Assembly (NCBI RefSeq): GCF_006352475.1
Contig: NZ_VCMZ01000001.1
Location: 1,302,001 to 1,366,000, forward strand
DNA length: 64,000 nt
Source: Acinetobacter pullicarnis
GTDB lineage: Bacteria; Pseudomonadota; Gammaproteobacteria; Pseudomonadales; Moraxellaceae
Direction of reading: 5' to 3'
Positions 7,859 to 15,947 of this stretch are shown one piece after another. A program made the translations under genes and the position numbers. The notes under the pieces are model-generated. The model had not been told where the DNA came from, did not search any database, and saw only the letters and a program-made list of their open reading frames with translations. Position 1 is the stretch's first letter; the number at the start of each line of letters is the position of its first letter.

Positions 7859-8725
7859 CTATCGAGCTGAATGTTCAATATAAATTTGAGCTGATGCGGT
7901 CGCATGTGTGGTCGAGTAGGAGCCAGGAGCGGTATCGGTATAACGACCATCTTCAGCGATGACGATCGGCCGTTGTGCATATTGAGCTGTTGGTGAATGA
8001 TTGGAGTCTGAACTTTGGATTAGATTTTGCGGGCTTTGTGGATTGCTATATTGCACCGCTGTATCTACGCTTACCCCTTGGGCATAGAGGTTGTTCAGTC
8101 GACTTGTGACACGACGCACATAGTCTTGAGTTTCTTTAAATGGGGGAATACCGCCATATTTGCTGACATTGCCTTCACCGGCATTGTAAGCCGCGAGTGC
8201 CAAGCTGGTGTTGCCATTAAACCGCTTTAATAACCAACTTAAGTATTTTGCACCACCAGAAATATTTTGTTGTGGGTCATAAACATTATTGACATTAAAA
8301 CGTTTTGCCGTCGCTGGCATTAATTGCATTAGGCCTTGCGCGCCAACTGGTGAACGTGCATGAATATTAAAACCTGATTCGGTGTGAATGACAGCCTTAA
8401 TTAGTCCCGCAGAAACACCGTGAGTTTGTGCTGCTTGATGAATGAGATGGTCATAATTGTTTCGGCTTTTGCTTGAACTGGCAGGAACTGCCGCTTCATT
8501 TTTGCCCCAGTCTTTATAAGTATGAATATTGCTTTCAGGATAATAAGTCACTTTCACTGTTTTTAACGATTGATCATTATTTTTACGATTGGTCAGTAGG
8601 GTTTCGCCATTTTTATTTTGATAGACATACATCTGACCTGAAAATGCCAAGGAAGAGGTGCTAAATATAGCGCATGCTATTAAAGTCAAGTTAATATTCT
8701 TTGTATTTGGCGTCATTATCGTCAT
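7859..8725 (-). CDS. Secreted lytic transglycosylase with N-terminal DUF4124-like region
   Basis: 288 aa. A signal peptide (about residues 8-28, ending LAFSG) is followed by a DUF4124-like stretch (MYVYQNKNGETLLTN, about 32-46) and an SLT lysozyme-like domain (about 90-200). The catalytic glutamate is E116 in IHTESGFN, followed by the family motifs GAQGLMQLMPATA and ALAAYNAGEGNV. It should cleave peptidoglycan strands in the periplasm with 1,6-anhydro ring formation. The last 70 residues are low complexity. ATG 8716 (MTPNTKN) is an alternative start. It is not one of the named Mlt proteins that I can place. Confidence 0.9.
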   Translation of the reverse strand: MTIMTPNTKNINLTLIACAIFSTSSLAFSGQMYVYQNKNGETLLTNRKNNDQSLKTVKVTYYPESNIHTYKDWGKNEAAVPASSSKSRNNYDHLIHQAAQTHGVSAGLIKAVIHTESGFNIHARSPVGAQGLMQLMPATAKRFNVNNVYDPQQNISGGAKYLSWLLKRFNGNTSLALAAYNAGEGNVSKYGGIPPFKETQDYVRRVTSRLNNLYAQGVSVDTAVQYSNPQSPQNLIQSSDSNHSPTAQYAQRPIVIAEDGRYTDTAPGSYSTTHATASAQIYIEHSAR

Positions 8726-9199
8726 TTAGTTAGAGAGTGAGAAAGAATTTGATCGTTTTAAAACCAAATTGCATGAATTGTTTTTTAGCAACTTGCACAA
8801 TAAAAATCAAGCACTGGTTGATGGCATTTTCACCAAAAAAATATTTAATTTATTTTTCAGTTTGATTGCTTGACTTAAATAACTCGTTGAAAAATAACAA
8901 TTAAAATGTGTGGTTAAAAAATGAACAATCTGAGGGGAATCCCCACAATAGCGGCAGTAAACTTTGTCAAGACCCTAAGAATCCACAATTTTATCCACAG
9001 CTTCTGTGGAAAACTGTGGAAAAGTACAATACAGCGACGTTATACATAAAAAGTAAGCGGTTTTTTACATTATAGCTGAGCAATAACGTCAGAATTATGA
9101 CGTATTCAATAAATCATTAAAAATAAAAAAATCTTTAGGTGCGCCACTGTGCCGAATCGGCTAAAATTAGCCAGCATTTTTTTAAGGACATAACGGTCT
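8726..9199. other. Intergenic region between transglycosylase and ttcA
   Basis: 474 bp between divergent genes, with no convincing ORF. It is AT-rich and contains the DnaA-box cluster listed separately. It must hold both divergent promoters, but I cannot name boxes with confidence. Confidence 0.6.
8979..9023. promoter_or_regulatory. Cluster of four DnaA-box-like 9-mers
   Basis: A perfect DnaA box TTATCCACA is at 8991-8999. Two inverted one-mismatch boxes (tgtggaaaa, reverse complement TTTTCCACA) are at 9005-9013 and 9015-9023, and a weaker site GAATCCACA is at 8979-8987. Four sites within 45 bp are unlikely by chance. The replication-origin genes dnaA, dnaN and gyrB are not nearby, so this may be a DnaA titration or regulatory site for ttcA or the transglycosylase gene. 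Confidence 0.6.
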
Positions 9200-10108
9200 A
9201 TGTATTCGCCTATTGAGTCCGAACAGGGATTTAATTTCAAACCTGAATTACCAACGAGTTCGGCTTACTACCGTTTGCTGAAAAAAATCCGTCGTCAAGT
9301 AGGTCACGCAATTCGTGATTACAAAATGATTGAGGATGGTGATAAAGTCATGGTCTGTGTCTCTGGCGGCAAAGACAGTTATACGATGCTTGATATTTTG
9401 CTGCAATTTAAGCGGATCGCACCGATTAATTTTGATGTGGTTGCCGTGAATCTTGATCAAAAGCAACCAGGTTTCCCAGAAGATATTTTGCCACGCTATC
9501 TTGAGGAAAATAATATTCCTTATTATATTTTGGAAAAAGATACCTATAGCATTACCAAACGACTAACGCCTGAAGGCAAGACCTATTGTGCAGTTTGCTC
9601 AAGATTACGCCGTGGTTCTTTGTATGGTTTTGCGCAAGAAATCGGAGCGACCAAGGTTGCATTGGGTCATCATCGTGATGACATCATGGCAACCTTTTTC
9701 TTAAATCTATTCCATGGCGGTAGCTTAAAGGCGATGCCACCGAAATTATTATCAACAGATAAAAAGAATATTTTGATTCGTCCGCTGGCTTATGTGGAAG
9801 AGAAAGATATTATTAAATATGCTGAAATTAGAAACTTCCCAATCATTCCATGTAATTTATGTGGTTCTCAAGAGAACCTGCAGCGTGCCATGATTAATGA
9901 AATGCTGCGTGAATGGGATAAACAATATCCTAAGCGTCTACACAGTATTTTTGGTGCATTACAGAATGTGTCGCCATCACAATTGGCGGATCGTGATTTA
10001 TTTGATTTTGAAGTGTTAGATGAACAACGTGAATTTGATCAAAACGTTGATACAGAAGCACTTAAAAACCGTTTAGATGTTGTTAATCTCAGTTTTGCTG
10101 CTGAATAA
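9200..10108 (+). CDS. ttcA: tRNA 2-thiocytidine(32) synthetase TtcA
   Basis: ATP-dependent enzyme that thiolates cytidine 32 in tRNA anticodon loops, with a [4Fe-4S] cluster. The 302 aa contain the PP-loop SGGKDS (55-60) and the two CxxC pairs C130/C133 (YCAVC) and C218/C221 (PCNLC) typical of TtcA, plus GHHRDD at about 156-161. Length is standard. The gene is followed by a strong terminator at 10123-10150, so it is probably transcribed alone. The upstream region carries the DnaA-box cluster. Confidence 0.96.
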   Translation: MYSPIESEQGFNFKPELPTSSAYYRLLKKIRRQVGHAIRDYKMIEDGDKVMVCVSGGKDSYTMLDILLQFKRIAPINFDVVAVNLDQKQPGFPEDILPRYLEENNIPYYILEKDTYSITKRLTPEGKTYCAVCSRLRRGSLYGFAQEIGATKVALGHHRDDIMATFFLNLFHGGSLKAMPPKLLSTDKKNILIRPLAYVEEKDIIKYAEIRNFPIIPCNLCGSQENLQRAMINEMLREWDKQYPKRLHSIFGALQNVSPSQLADRDLFDFEVLDEQREFDQNVDTEALKNRLDVVNLSFAAE

Positions 10109-10122
10109 TATTGATGGTTTTA

Positions 10123-10150
10123 AAGGCACTCAGATCGCTTTGAGTGCCTT
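10123..10150 (+). terminator. Rho-independent terminator of ttcA
   Basis: A 10-bp stem aaggcactca/tgagtgcctt with an 8-nt loop, followed by atttttaatt. Confidence 0.9.
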
Positions 10151-10321
10151 ATTTTTAATTGAATATCAATAGTTAAGAATAAAGCTGAATGCACAGTACA
10201 AAAAAAACTTTAGCTGAAAATTAAATTATCATGCTATAACATTGCCTAAGCAGTTTTGCTTCGCCCTGATGTTGTCTGGATAGATAACACATGAAATGTA
10301 TAAATAAATTGAGGAAAAATC

Positions 10322-10705
10322 ATGCCTGCATTTTTAACTGATGATTGGTTCACAACAGTCGAACAATTAACTGCTGCGGCAGGGGATTTAAACTTACCAC
10401 CCGCATTAGCAAACTTGGCGATCAATTTAGTTGTTACCGATGCCAGTGGCAATATTGAGCTTTCTTTGGATGGCGGTAAAATTGTCAAAGGTACATCGCC
10501 AAATGCAAAAACCACGTTGAACATGGATGCTGAAACTTTACGTAAAGTCTTCCTAGAGTTCGATATGGCTGCAGCGATGCAAGCGTTTATGACTGGTAAA
10601 ATTAAAGTCCAAGGGGATATGTCTCAGCTAATGGCTTTGCAAACTGCCAAGCCAAGCCAAGAACAGAAAAGCCTATTTAAAAGTATTCTCGAACACTCTG
10701 CTTAA
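10322..10705 (+). CDS. SCP2 sterol-binding domain protein
   Basis: 127 aa made almost entirely of one SCP2-like lipid-binding fold: a short helical N-terminus, then NIELSLDGGKIVKG and the TTLNMDAETLRKV / FMTGKIKVQGDMSQLMAL stretches typical of the family. No signal peptide, so cytosolic. Its ligand is unknown; bacterial relatives bind fatty acyl or other lipids. A likely Shine-Dalgarno (gaggaaaa) precedes ATG 10322. It is monocistronic between two terminators. Confidence 0.85.
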   Translation: MPAFLTDDWFTTVEQLTAAAGDLNLPPALANLAINLVVTDASGNIELSLDGGKIVKGTSPNAKTTLNMDAETLRKVFLEFDMAAAMQAFMTGKIKVQGDMSQLMALQTAKPSQEQKSLFKSILEHSA

Positions 10706-10720
10706 TTCTAAGCCATAAAA

Positions 10721-10753
10721 AAAGCAGGCTGAGCACATGACTCAGCCTGCTTT
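10721..10753. terminator. Strong terminator between SCP2 gene and mltF-like gene
   Basis: A 13-bp perfect stem aaagcaggctgag/ctcagcctgcttt with a 7-nt loop, A-rich before and T-rich after. It lies between convergent genes and is probably bidirectional. Confidence 0.92.
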
Positions 10754-10765
10754 TTTTTGACCTGT

Positions 10766-11878
10766 CTAAATCATTAATAGTTTAGGCGAGGTTTTAATAT
10801 GTTCTAAATAAGTTCGAATGCGTGTGACGTACTGAACTGCTTGCGTATAACGCGAATTTTTTGCCTGATTACGCTTGAGAAAATCGTAGAAGTTTATCCA
10901 GTTATCTGGATTAATCCCTTGACTACGCATTTCACGCTGGATCTTGCTCACCGCACCGGGACCCATATTATAGGCTGCGAGTGCAAACCAATTGCGATCT
11001 GGCAGTGGGATATGCTGATATTTACTCAACATCAGGTCATAGTACTTTGCACCACCCTGAATGCTCTGAGAGGCATCCTCACGGTTGTTGACGCCCATTG
11101 CTTGTGCCGTGGTATTGGTGAGCATCATTAAACCGCGTACACCAGTGGGTGAAACCGAGGTTGGATCGAGATAAGACTCTTGATAGCCGATTGCTGCGAG
11201 TAAATGCCAATCTAAATCATATTGTTGCGCAGATGCTTTGAAACTGGCCTCAAAAATAGGCATACGTTGAATCAGATTGTTTTGAATACCGACCCAATCA
11301 TCCTCCTTGACGATTTGTTGGCTATAGAATGAAGCCAATTGCTGTGTACGGCCATTTTGTTGGCTTTGGCAAACATACTGATTGGAAAGTTCAGTAAGCT
11401 GGTCATCCTCACGTTGGAATACCCAACGAAGATTATGATCCAAACCATTATTGACTAGGCTGCTTGAATCACCACAACTGACAGAAATTGCCGCAAGTGC
11501 TTGGTCGGCAATTATTGGCATGCTGCTGGTGGTCATGGCGAAATTCGCTTTACCTTGAGCGACTAATGCTAATGCCGTTGCATCGTCCTCAACGGTTTTA
11601 AAATCGAGTTGTACATTTAGATCCTGAGCATAATCTCGGACTAAATCATAACCAAACCCATATTGGAATTGATCGTTTTCAAATACGGTACTTTTATTGG
11701 CAACTGCAACAACGGTAAGTTTGTTGCTGGTCAATACGCTTTGGTATTGATTGGCTTTACTGGCACTAATACTGTGATAAGGAATCAGTAATGAGGCTAA
11801 CACTAAGAATTTCGATGGGAAAGAAGATGCAGTTGAATAAAGGCTAGGCCTCGATCCAAGAGTTGAATTACTGCGCAT
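10766..11878 (-). CDS. mltF: Membrane-bound lytic transglycosylase F-like (MltF)
   Basis: 370 aa. After an N-terminal hydrophobic signal segment (about 22-38) comes a solute-binding-protein-3-like domain (about 50-150; FGYDLVRDYAQDLNV), then an SLT domain (about 205-350). The catalytic glutamate is E234 in GYQESYLDP, followed by GVRGLMMLT and AAYNMGPGAV. This two-domain order is that of MltF, which cleaves peptidoglycan and whose N-terminal domain senses muropeptides in other species. It is shorter than E. coli MltF (518 aa) because the binding domain looks reduced, so it may be a related subfamily. No lipobox is obvious. Confidence 0.85.
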   Translation of the reverse strand: MRSNSTLGSRPSLYSTASSFPSKFLVLASLLIPYHSISASKANQYQSVLTSNKLTVVAVANKSTVFENDQFQYGFGYDLVRDYAQDLNVQLDFKTVEDDATALALVAQGKANFAMTTSSMPIIADQALAAISVSCGDSSSLVNNGLDHNLRWVFQREDDQLTELSNQYVCQSQQNGRTQQLASFYSQQIVKEDDWVGIQNNLIQRMPIFEASFKASAQQYDLDWHLLAAIGYQESYLDPTSVSPTGVRGLMMLTNTTAQAMGVNNREDASQSIQGGAKYYDLMLSKYQHIPLPDRNWFALAAYNMGPGAVSKIQREMRSQGINPDNWINFYDFLKRNQAKNSRYTQAVQYVTRIRTYLEHIKTSPKLLMI

Positions 11879-12224
11879 GTGGTCTCCGCGACTTGTGATT
11901 TAATACCCTATAAAGTAAAAAACGTCAAAATGTATTCACTTTTTTAAGTTGCTAAATTCAATAAGGGTGGGTATTCATGAACGCCATTCAAAATGACTAT
12001 TGAGGGTGGAAAGGATTGAGGAACGTACTAAACAAACAAACTCACCAAGCTAGAATTTGAGCAAATAATAAGGAGCAAAATTTAAATTGTCAAATTTTGT
12101 AAAGCAAAAAAAGTGAATAATGCACTTAGGACACTGATAAATTAAGGAAAGAAAGTTATAATCTTTTTTAGAATTTAATCTATAAATTGCGAATTTTTAA
12201 CTATAAATACGCGTTGATTTTAAA
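11879..12224. other. Intergenic region mltF-greB
   Basis: 346 bp with no supported ORF. A TATAAT at 12157-12162 is the likely -10 of the greB promoter; no good -35 is visible. Nothing else is recognised. Confidence 0.5.
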
Positions 12225-12719
12225 ATGGCTGAAACGATGAAATCGAAATTAATTACACGTAGTGGGCATGACAAATTGGTCGCGGAACTACAGCAACTTT
12301 GGCATGTGGAACGTCCAGAAATCACGATAAAAGTGAATTGGGCGGCAAGCTTAGGCGATCGTAGTGAAAATGCAGACTACCAATACAATAAACAAATATT
12401 GAGAAAAATAGACCGTCGTGTACGCTATTTAGGTAAACGTTTAGAAGAATTACGCATCATTGATTTTTCAGAAGAACAAGCGGGCAAAGTTTATTTTGGT
12501 GCTTGGGTCGAAATTGAAAATGAGCAAGGTGAGCAAAAAACCTTAAGAATTGTTGGCGTTGATGAAATCTATGATCATCATCCGCAACACATTTCGATCG
12601 ACTCACCGATTGCGAAGGCAATGCTCGCAAAACAAGTCGATGATGAGTTTGAAGTACAGACACCTTCGGGGAAAAAAATGTGGTATATCAATTCAATTCG
12701 TTATGAGTCACCCAAATAA
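12225..12719 (+). CDS. greB: Transcription elongation factor GreB
   Basis: Binds the secondary channel of RNA polymerase and stimulates cleavage of backtracked transcripts. The N-terminal coiled coil contains the GreB signature WAASLGDRSENADYQYNK, with the acidic tip residues, and the C-terminal FKBP-like domain includes VYFGAWVEIENEQGEQ and ISIDSPIAKAML. From ATG 12237 the protein starts MKSKLITRSG, matching the family start better than ATG 12225 (MAETMKSK); I list the longer form. Length (160-164 aa) is normal. Confidence 0.95.
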   Translation: MAETMKSKLITRSGHDKLVAELQQLWHVERPEITIKVNWAASLGDRSENADYQYNKQILRKIDRRVRYLGKRLEELRIIDFSEEQAGKVYFGAWVEIENEQGEQKTLRIVGVDEIYDHHPQHISIDSPIAKAMLAKQVDDEFEVQTPSGKKMWYINSIRYESPK

Positions 12720-12818
12720 TCTAAAAAACTACCTTTTGTCTCTATTTTGACCGCTTGAAAGAAATATGTATAAAACCATTTGCCATCTTCATATTTTTTT
12801 AATATGATAGCCGCCATT

Positions 12819-12908
12819 GGAAGCGTGGCAGAGCGGTTGAATGCACCGGTCTTGAAAACCGACGAGGGTTTACGCCCTCCGTGAGTTCGAATCTCACCGC
12901 TTCCGCCA
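12819..12908 (+). tRNA. tRNA-Ser (anticodon UGA)
   Basis: 90 nt including the encoded CCA. The acceptor stem ggaagcg pairs with cgcttcc, the discriminator is G, the anticodon loop cttgaaa has TGA at 12853-12855, and there is a long variable arm as expected for a class II tRNA. The T loop is gttcgaatc. Confidence 0.97.
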
Positions 12909-12915
12909 AATATTA

Positions 12916-12946
12916 AAAAGACTCTTGATCATCATCAAGGGTCTTT
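12916..12946 (+). terminator. Terminator of tRNA-Ser
   Basis: Stem gactcttgat/atcaagggtc (10 bp, with one G-T pair) and loop catc, flanked by A's and followed by seven T's. Confidence 0.9.
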
Positions 12947-13071
12947 TTTTATGTCTGGGGTTTTGTCCCATATAAGAACCCACATAAAATATTGGAAGTG
13001 GTCGAATGAATTAAAACAGCTATTGTTAATAGTGAATGGATTAAAATGATGTGTGCTGATAAAAATACTTA

Positions 13072-13488
13072 TTGCTAAAAAGTAAAGTGAATCCAAGTAT
13101 GAAGTCAGAAGCTAATTTTGCTGGACAAGTATCATTTCGATCATGTGATGGCATAACGCTTGCTGGCACTAGTCAAGTTAATACACCATTAGGTAAGCAT
13201 TTGATTAACGCAGAAATAGCTGAGTGGAAGAATCAAAAAAAATATCAATTGTCTAATAGGCGAATAGAGTCATAAACAGTTTATGACTCTAAAGTATATA
13301 GCGATACGCAAATGGCAACGATGGCAAATCAAGCGGAGGCTGTGGCGATAAGAAATTTTGGAGTTAATAGCGTAACAAAATAAACGGTTGTTATAAGAGG
13401 CATTACTTTTAGGGTTCCAATAACTTCACGTAATGGAAAAATTTATGTGCCTACAGCATTGCCTATTAATCCTAAGACACCACAATAA
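13072..13488 (+). pseudogene. Decayed secreted-toxin C-terminal fragment (tentative)
   Basis: One reading frame runs from TTG 13072 to 13488 with in-frame stops at 13273-13275 and 13381-13383. Concatenated, it gives plausible protein: NFAGQVSFRSCDGITLAG, then YDSKVYSDTQMATMANQA and VVIRGITFRVPITSRNGKIY. The YDSxxYSD-MA-MA and VxxGITFRV patterns remind me of C-terminal regions of CdiA/Rhs-type polymorphic toxins. No start codon of quality and no delivery domain are present. It is therefore a remnant, with a possible immunity gene 13 bp downstream. The toxin assignment is by resemblance and tentative. Confidence 0.45.
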
Positions 13489-13501
13489 GTGAGAAAAAAC
13501 T

Positions 13502-13876
13502 ATGGTTTTCACCCATAAGAGTAATTATTTTGAGTTTGATCAAGATGACCCTCTAGCACCTCTGTTGTATTGTATATATGAGATGATTGTTGGCGGTAAT
13601 GACTTAGAGTTGTATTTAAGAGGAACAATAGGTAAGGAAATTATGGAGCCTGTAGGGGGAGGTCCTGGTTGGAATCTGGTACCAGAAATACAAGAAGATG
13701 GCAGATATCTCTATATGGCTTGGGTCTGGGAAGGGATGGGAGTGGAACCCAATGAAGGTAAATATGAAGAAGACGTTGTCAAGTTCCATATCCGTAAAGG
13801 TTTGGAAAATGTATTAAAGGAACAGCCTGATAGACGTCAAGAAATCAAGAGTATTTTTAGTAAATATGATTTATAA
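13502..13876 (+). CDS. Hypothetical acidic protein, possible orphan immunity protein
   Basis: 124 aa, acidic, no signal peptide or membrane helix, rich in aromatic residues (YMAWVWEGMG, GGGPGWNLVPE). I do not recognise a family. It lies directly after a decayed toxin-tail-like frame on the same strand. In polymorphic toxin loci a small acidic cytosolic protein in that position is usually the immunity protein, so that is the best guess. The frame is intact while the upstream toxin frame is broken, which fits retention of immunity after toxin loss. Confidence 0.6.
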   Translation: MVFTHKSNYFEFDQDDPLAPLLYCIYEMIVGGNDLELYLRGTIGKEIMEPVGGGPGWNLVPEIQEDGRYLYMAWVWEGMGVEPNEGKYEEDVVKFHIRKGLENVLKEQPDRRQEIKSIFSKYDL

Positions 13877-14170
13877 ACCATGGATATAGACGCCAAAAAT
13901 ATCGTTTTGTCGGGCAGCAAAGTGATGATATGTGCAGAAAATATGAAGACTCCGACTTGGGAGATTCTATGCCGCTAACTGATCAAAGTCAGCCGCCATT
14001 TGATTCAGTATGAGAGTGAAAATAAAAATAAAATAATTTAGAGTGAGAAGCCCGAATATGAAAAATATTCGGTTGTATTGAATTCGTTTGATGAGTTTAG
14101 TTGCATTCGCGCAAACCTTGATACCTGCATAGGCAAGACTGGTGCTCACCTATGCAAAATGGCATAAAAC
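13877..14170. other. Non-coding stretch after possible immunity gene
   Basis: About 290 bp with only a very short frame (ATG 13880 to TAA about 13978, around 32 codons) that I cannot support. A hairpin ccgaatat/atattcgg is at 14052-14072, followed by ttgta; it is a weak terminator candidate at best. Confidence 0.4.
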
Positions 14171-15055
14171 TTAAGTCGCTAGCGCCAATTGCATTAAAGA
14201 CTTTAGCTGAGTGACTTCAGCAGGATTGGCTTTATGCAGTGGCTTTCTTGGATCACCGACACAAAAGCCCAATTCATTTAAACCTGCTTTAATGGTTTTG
14301 GGTAAGCCACCTTGTACGATAAAGCGCAATAAAGGCAGTTGCTTATAAAAGAGTGTTTGTGCCAAAGCCAAATTGGCATTTTTTGCAGCTTGATACAATT
14401 GCTTGGGTAATGTGCCGAGTAGATTCGGCGCAACGGTACACCATCCACTTGCACCCGCACAAAAGGCTTCAAGCGCTAAGGGGTTACAACCATTATAGAA
14501 AGGCAATTGACCTTGGGTCAGTTCATAAAACTTATGCATGCGCTGAATGTCCCCAGTACTATCTTTCACCATACAAATATGCTCAATTTCATTGAACATT
14601 TTGCTGATCAATTCAGGGGACATATCTACGCCACTGGTTGCAGGGTTGTTATAGACCATAATCGGGAGCGAGGTTGCCGCAGCAATTTGTTGATAATAGT
14701 CATAGATTTCCTGATCTGTCAGTTTCCAGTAAGACACTGGAATGACCATAATCACATCTGCACCCAACTCTTCAGCTTTTTTTGCTTTCTGAATGGCCAT
14801 CGCCGTAGTCAGTTCGGATATCCCTAAAATTACAGGCACCCGATGATTCACTACTTCAATGCTTTTTTGCGCAACTTGCTGCCATTCTGGCCAAGACAGA
14901 TAAGCACTCTCACCAGCACTACCCAAAGGTGCAATTGCATCACAGCCATGTTCCAGTAAGTTATTTAAAGTGATGCTCAGTGCTTCAAGGTCTAGCGCCT
15001 GAGTCTCTGCTTTAAAAGGCGTGATTGGATAAGCAATAATTCCTTCTAGTTTCAT
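14171..15055 (-). CDS. DapA/NanA superfamily lyase (not biosynthetic DapA)
   Basis: 294-aa TIM-barrel aldolase/lyase of the dihydrodipicolinate synthase family. Visible features are GSAGES (about 45-50), the catalytic tyrosine Y135 in MVYNNP, and the Schiff-base lysine K164 in MVKDSTGD. Members act on pyruvate or 2-oxo acids. The start overlaps the end of the class II aldolase gene by 4 bp (ATGA), so the two are translationally coupled and probably act in one catabolic route. The substrate is unknown. Divergent control by the MocR regulator at 15948 is likely. Confidence 0.87.
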   Translation of the reverse strand: MKLEGIIAYPITPFKAETQALDLEALSITLNNLLEHGCDAIAPLGSAGESAYLSWPEWQQVAQKSIEVVNHRVPVILGISELTTAMAIQKAKKAEELGADVIMVIPVSYWKLTDQEIYDYYQQIAAATSLPIMVYNNPATSGVDMSPELISKMFNEIEHICMVKDSTGDIQRMHKFYELTQGQLPFYNGCNPLALEAFCAGASGWCTVAPNLLGTLPKQLYQAAKNANLALAQTLFYKQLPLLRFIVQGGLPKTIKAGLNELGFCVGDPRKPLHKANPAEVTQLKSLMQLALAT

Positions 15056-15843
15056 GATGATGACTCCTCGATACAGGTTGGATATTTTTTCAAAGCTTTA
15101 CGTGCGTAATAAGAAAAATTGACCTTATTGCGTTTATCTGTCGAAACCCAGTCATGTGCTTCTTTTGCCAATTCATGCGGAATTTGTTGGATCTGCCCAG
15201 CGGCCATCGCCAAAAGTTGTAAACGTGCAGCGCGTTCGATCAAAATGGCTAAATTACAGGCTTCTTCAATGGTTTTACCTGTGACCAACTGACCATGATG
15301 CGATAACAACACAGCACGCTTTTGACCTAAAGCTGCTGAGATAAAAACCCCTTCTTCATTGCCTACAGGCACACCAGGCCAGTCTTCTACAAAAGCGCAG
15401 TCCTCATATAACGCACAGGTATCCATATGTGAGATGATCAGTGGCACACGCAGCATCGACAGGGCCGCAACATGAGTCGGATGCGTATGAATAATACAAT
15501 TCACCTCAGGATGCTCTTTATAAATCCAAGTGTGAAAACGATTTGCAGGGTTGGCCATCCCTTGGCCATTGAGCGGATTCAAGTCTTGATCGACTTCCAA
15601 TAAATTACTTGCGGTAATTTCATCAAAGCCCAAACCAAACCGCTGGGTAATGAAAGTATTGCCTTTTTCAGTGCGGCTGGTGATTTGCCCAGCAAGTCCG
15701 GCATCATGACCATGATCAAATAAAATACGACAGGTGAGCGCCAGCTTTTGCTGATCACTATAGCCTTCGTCTTGAAAAAGTTGCTGCATGCTCTGCTGAG
15801 CATTTTGCATTAACTGTTGCTTATCGAGTAATGCCGTCTGCAT
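15052..15843 (-). CDS. Class II aldolase/adducin family protein
   Basis: 263 aa with the zinc-binding histidines of the family: H119 and H121 in IIHTHPTHV and H182/H183 in LLSHHGQLV. Family members catalyse retro-aldol cleavage or decarboxylation of hydroxy-oxo acids, or epimerise sugar phosphates. It is the first gene of a two-gene unit with the DapA-family lyase. Its start lies 104 bp from the divergent MocR gene, so the shared intergenic region is the likely regulator target. The substrate cannot be deduced. Confidence 0.87.
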   Translation of the reverse strand: MQTALLDKQQLMQNAQQSMQQLFQDEGYSDQQKLALTCRILFDHGHDAGLAGQITSRTEKGNTFITQRFGLGFDEITASNLLEVDQDLNPLNGQGMANPANRFHTWIYKEHPEVNCIIHTHPTHVAALSMLRVPLIISHMDTCALYEDCAFVEDWPGVPVGNEEGVFISAALGQKRAVLLSHHGQLVTGKTIEEACNLAILIERAARLQLLAMAAGQIQQIPHELAKEAHDWVSTDKRNKVNFSYYARKALKKYPTCIEESSS

Positions 15844-15947
15844 AAGAATCTCCTACTTAGTTGATTTGTTGAGAGAACAACAGCAGAATAAGAAATTCGT
15901 GGATGGTTTAAATCCCCCAGTTATTAAAACTTATATGGTCCAGTAGA

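Noticed and set aside
8979..9023. Chromosomal replication origin
   Set aside because: DnaA boxes are present, but dnaA, dnaN, recF, gyrB and rpmH are not in the window; a small cluster is not enough.
13880..13978. About 32-codon frame after the possible immunity gene
   Set aside because: Too short, no ribosome site and no recognisable features.
14171..15055. Biosynthetic dapA (lysine pathway)
   Set aside because: It has the catalytic Tyr and Lys of the superfamily, but it is coupled to a class II aldolase gene and divergent from a MocR regulator, which fits a catabolic lyase better.
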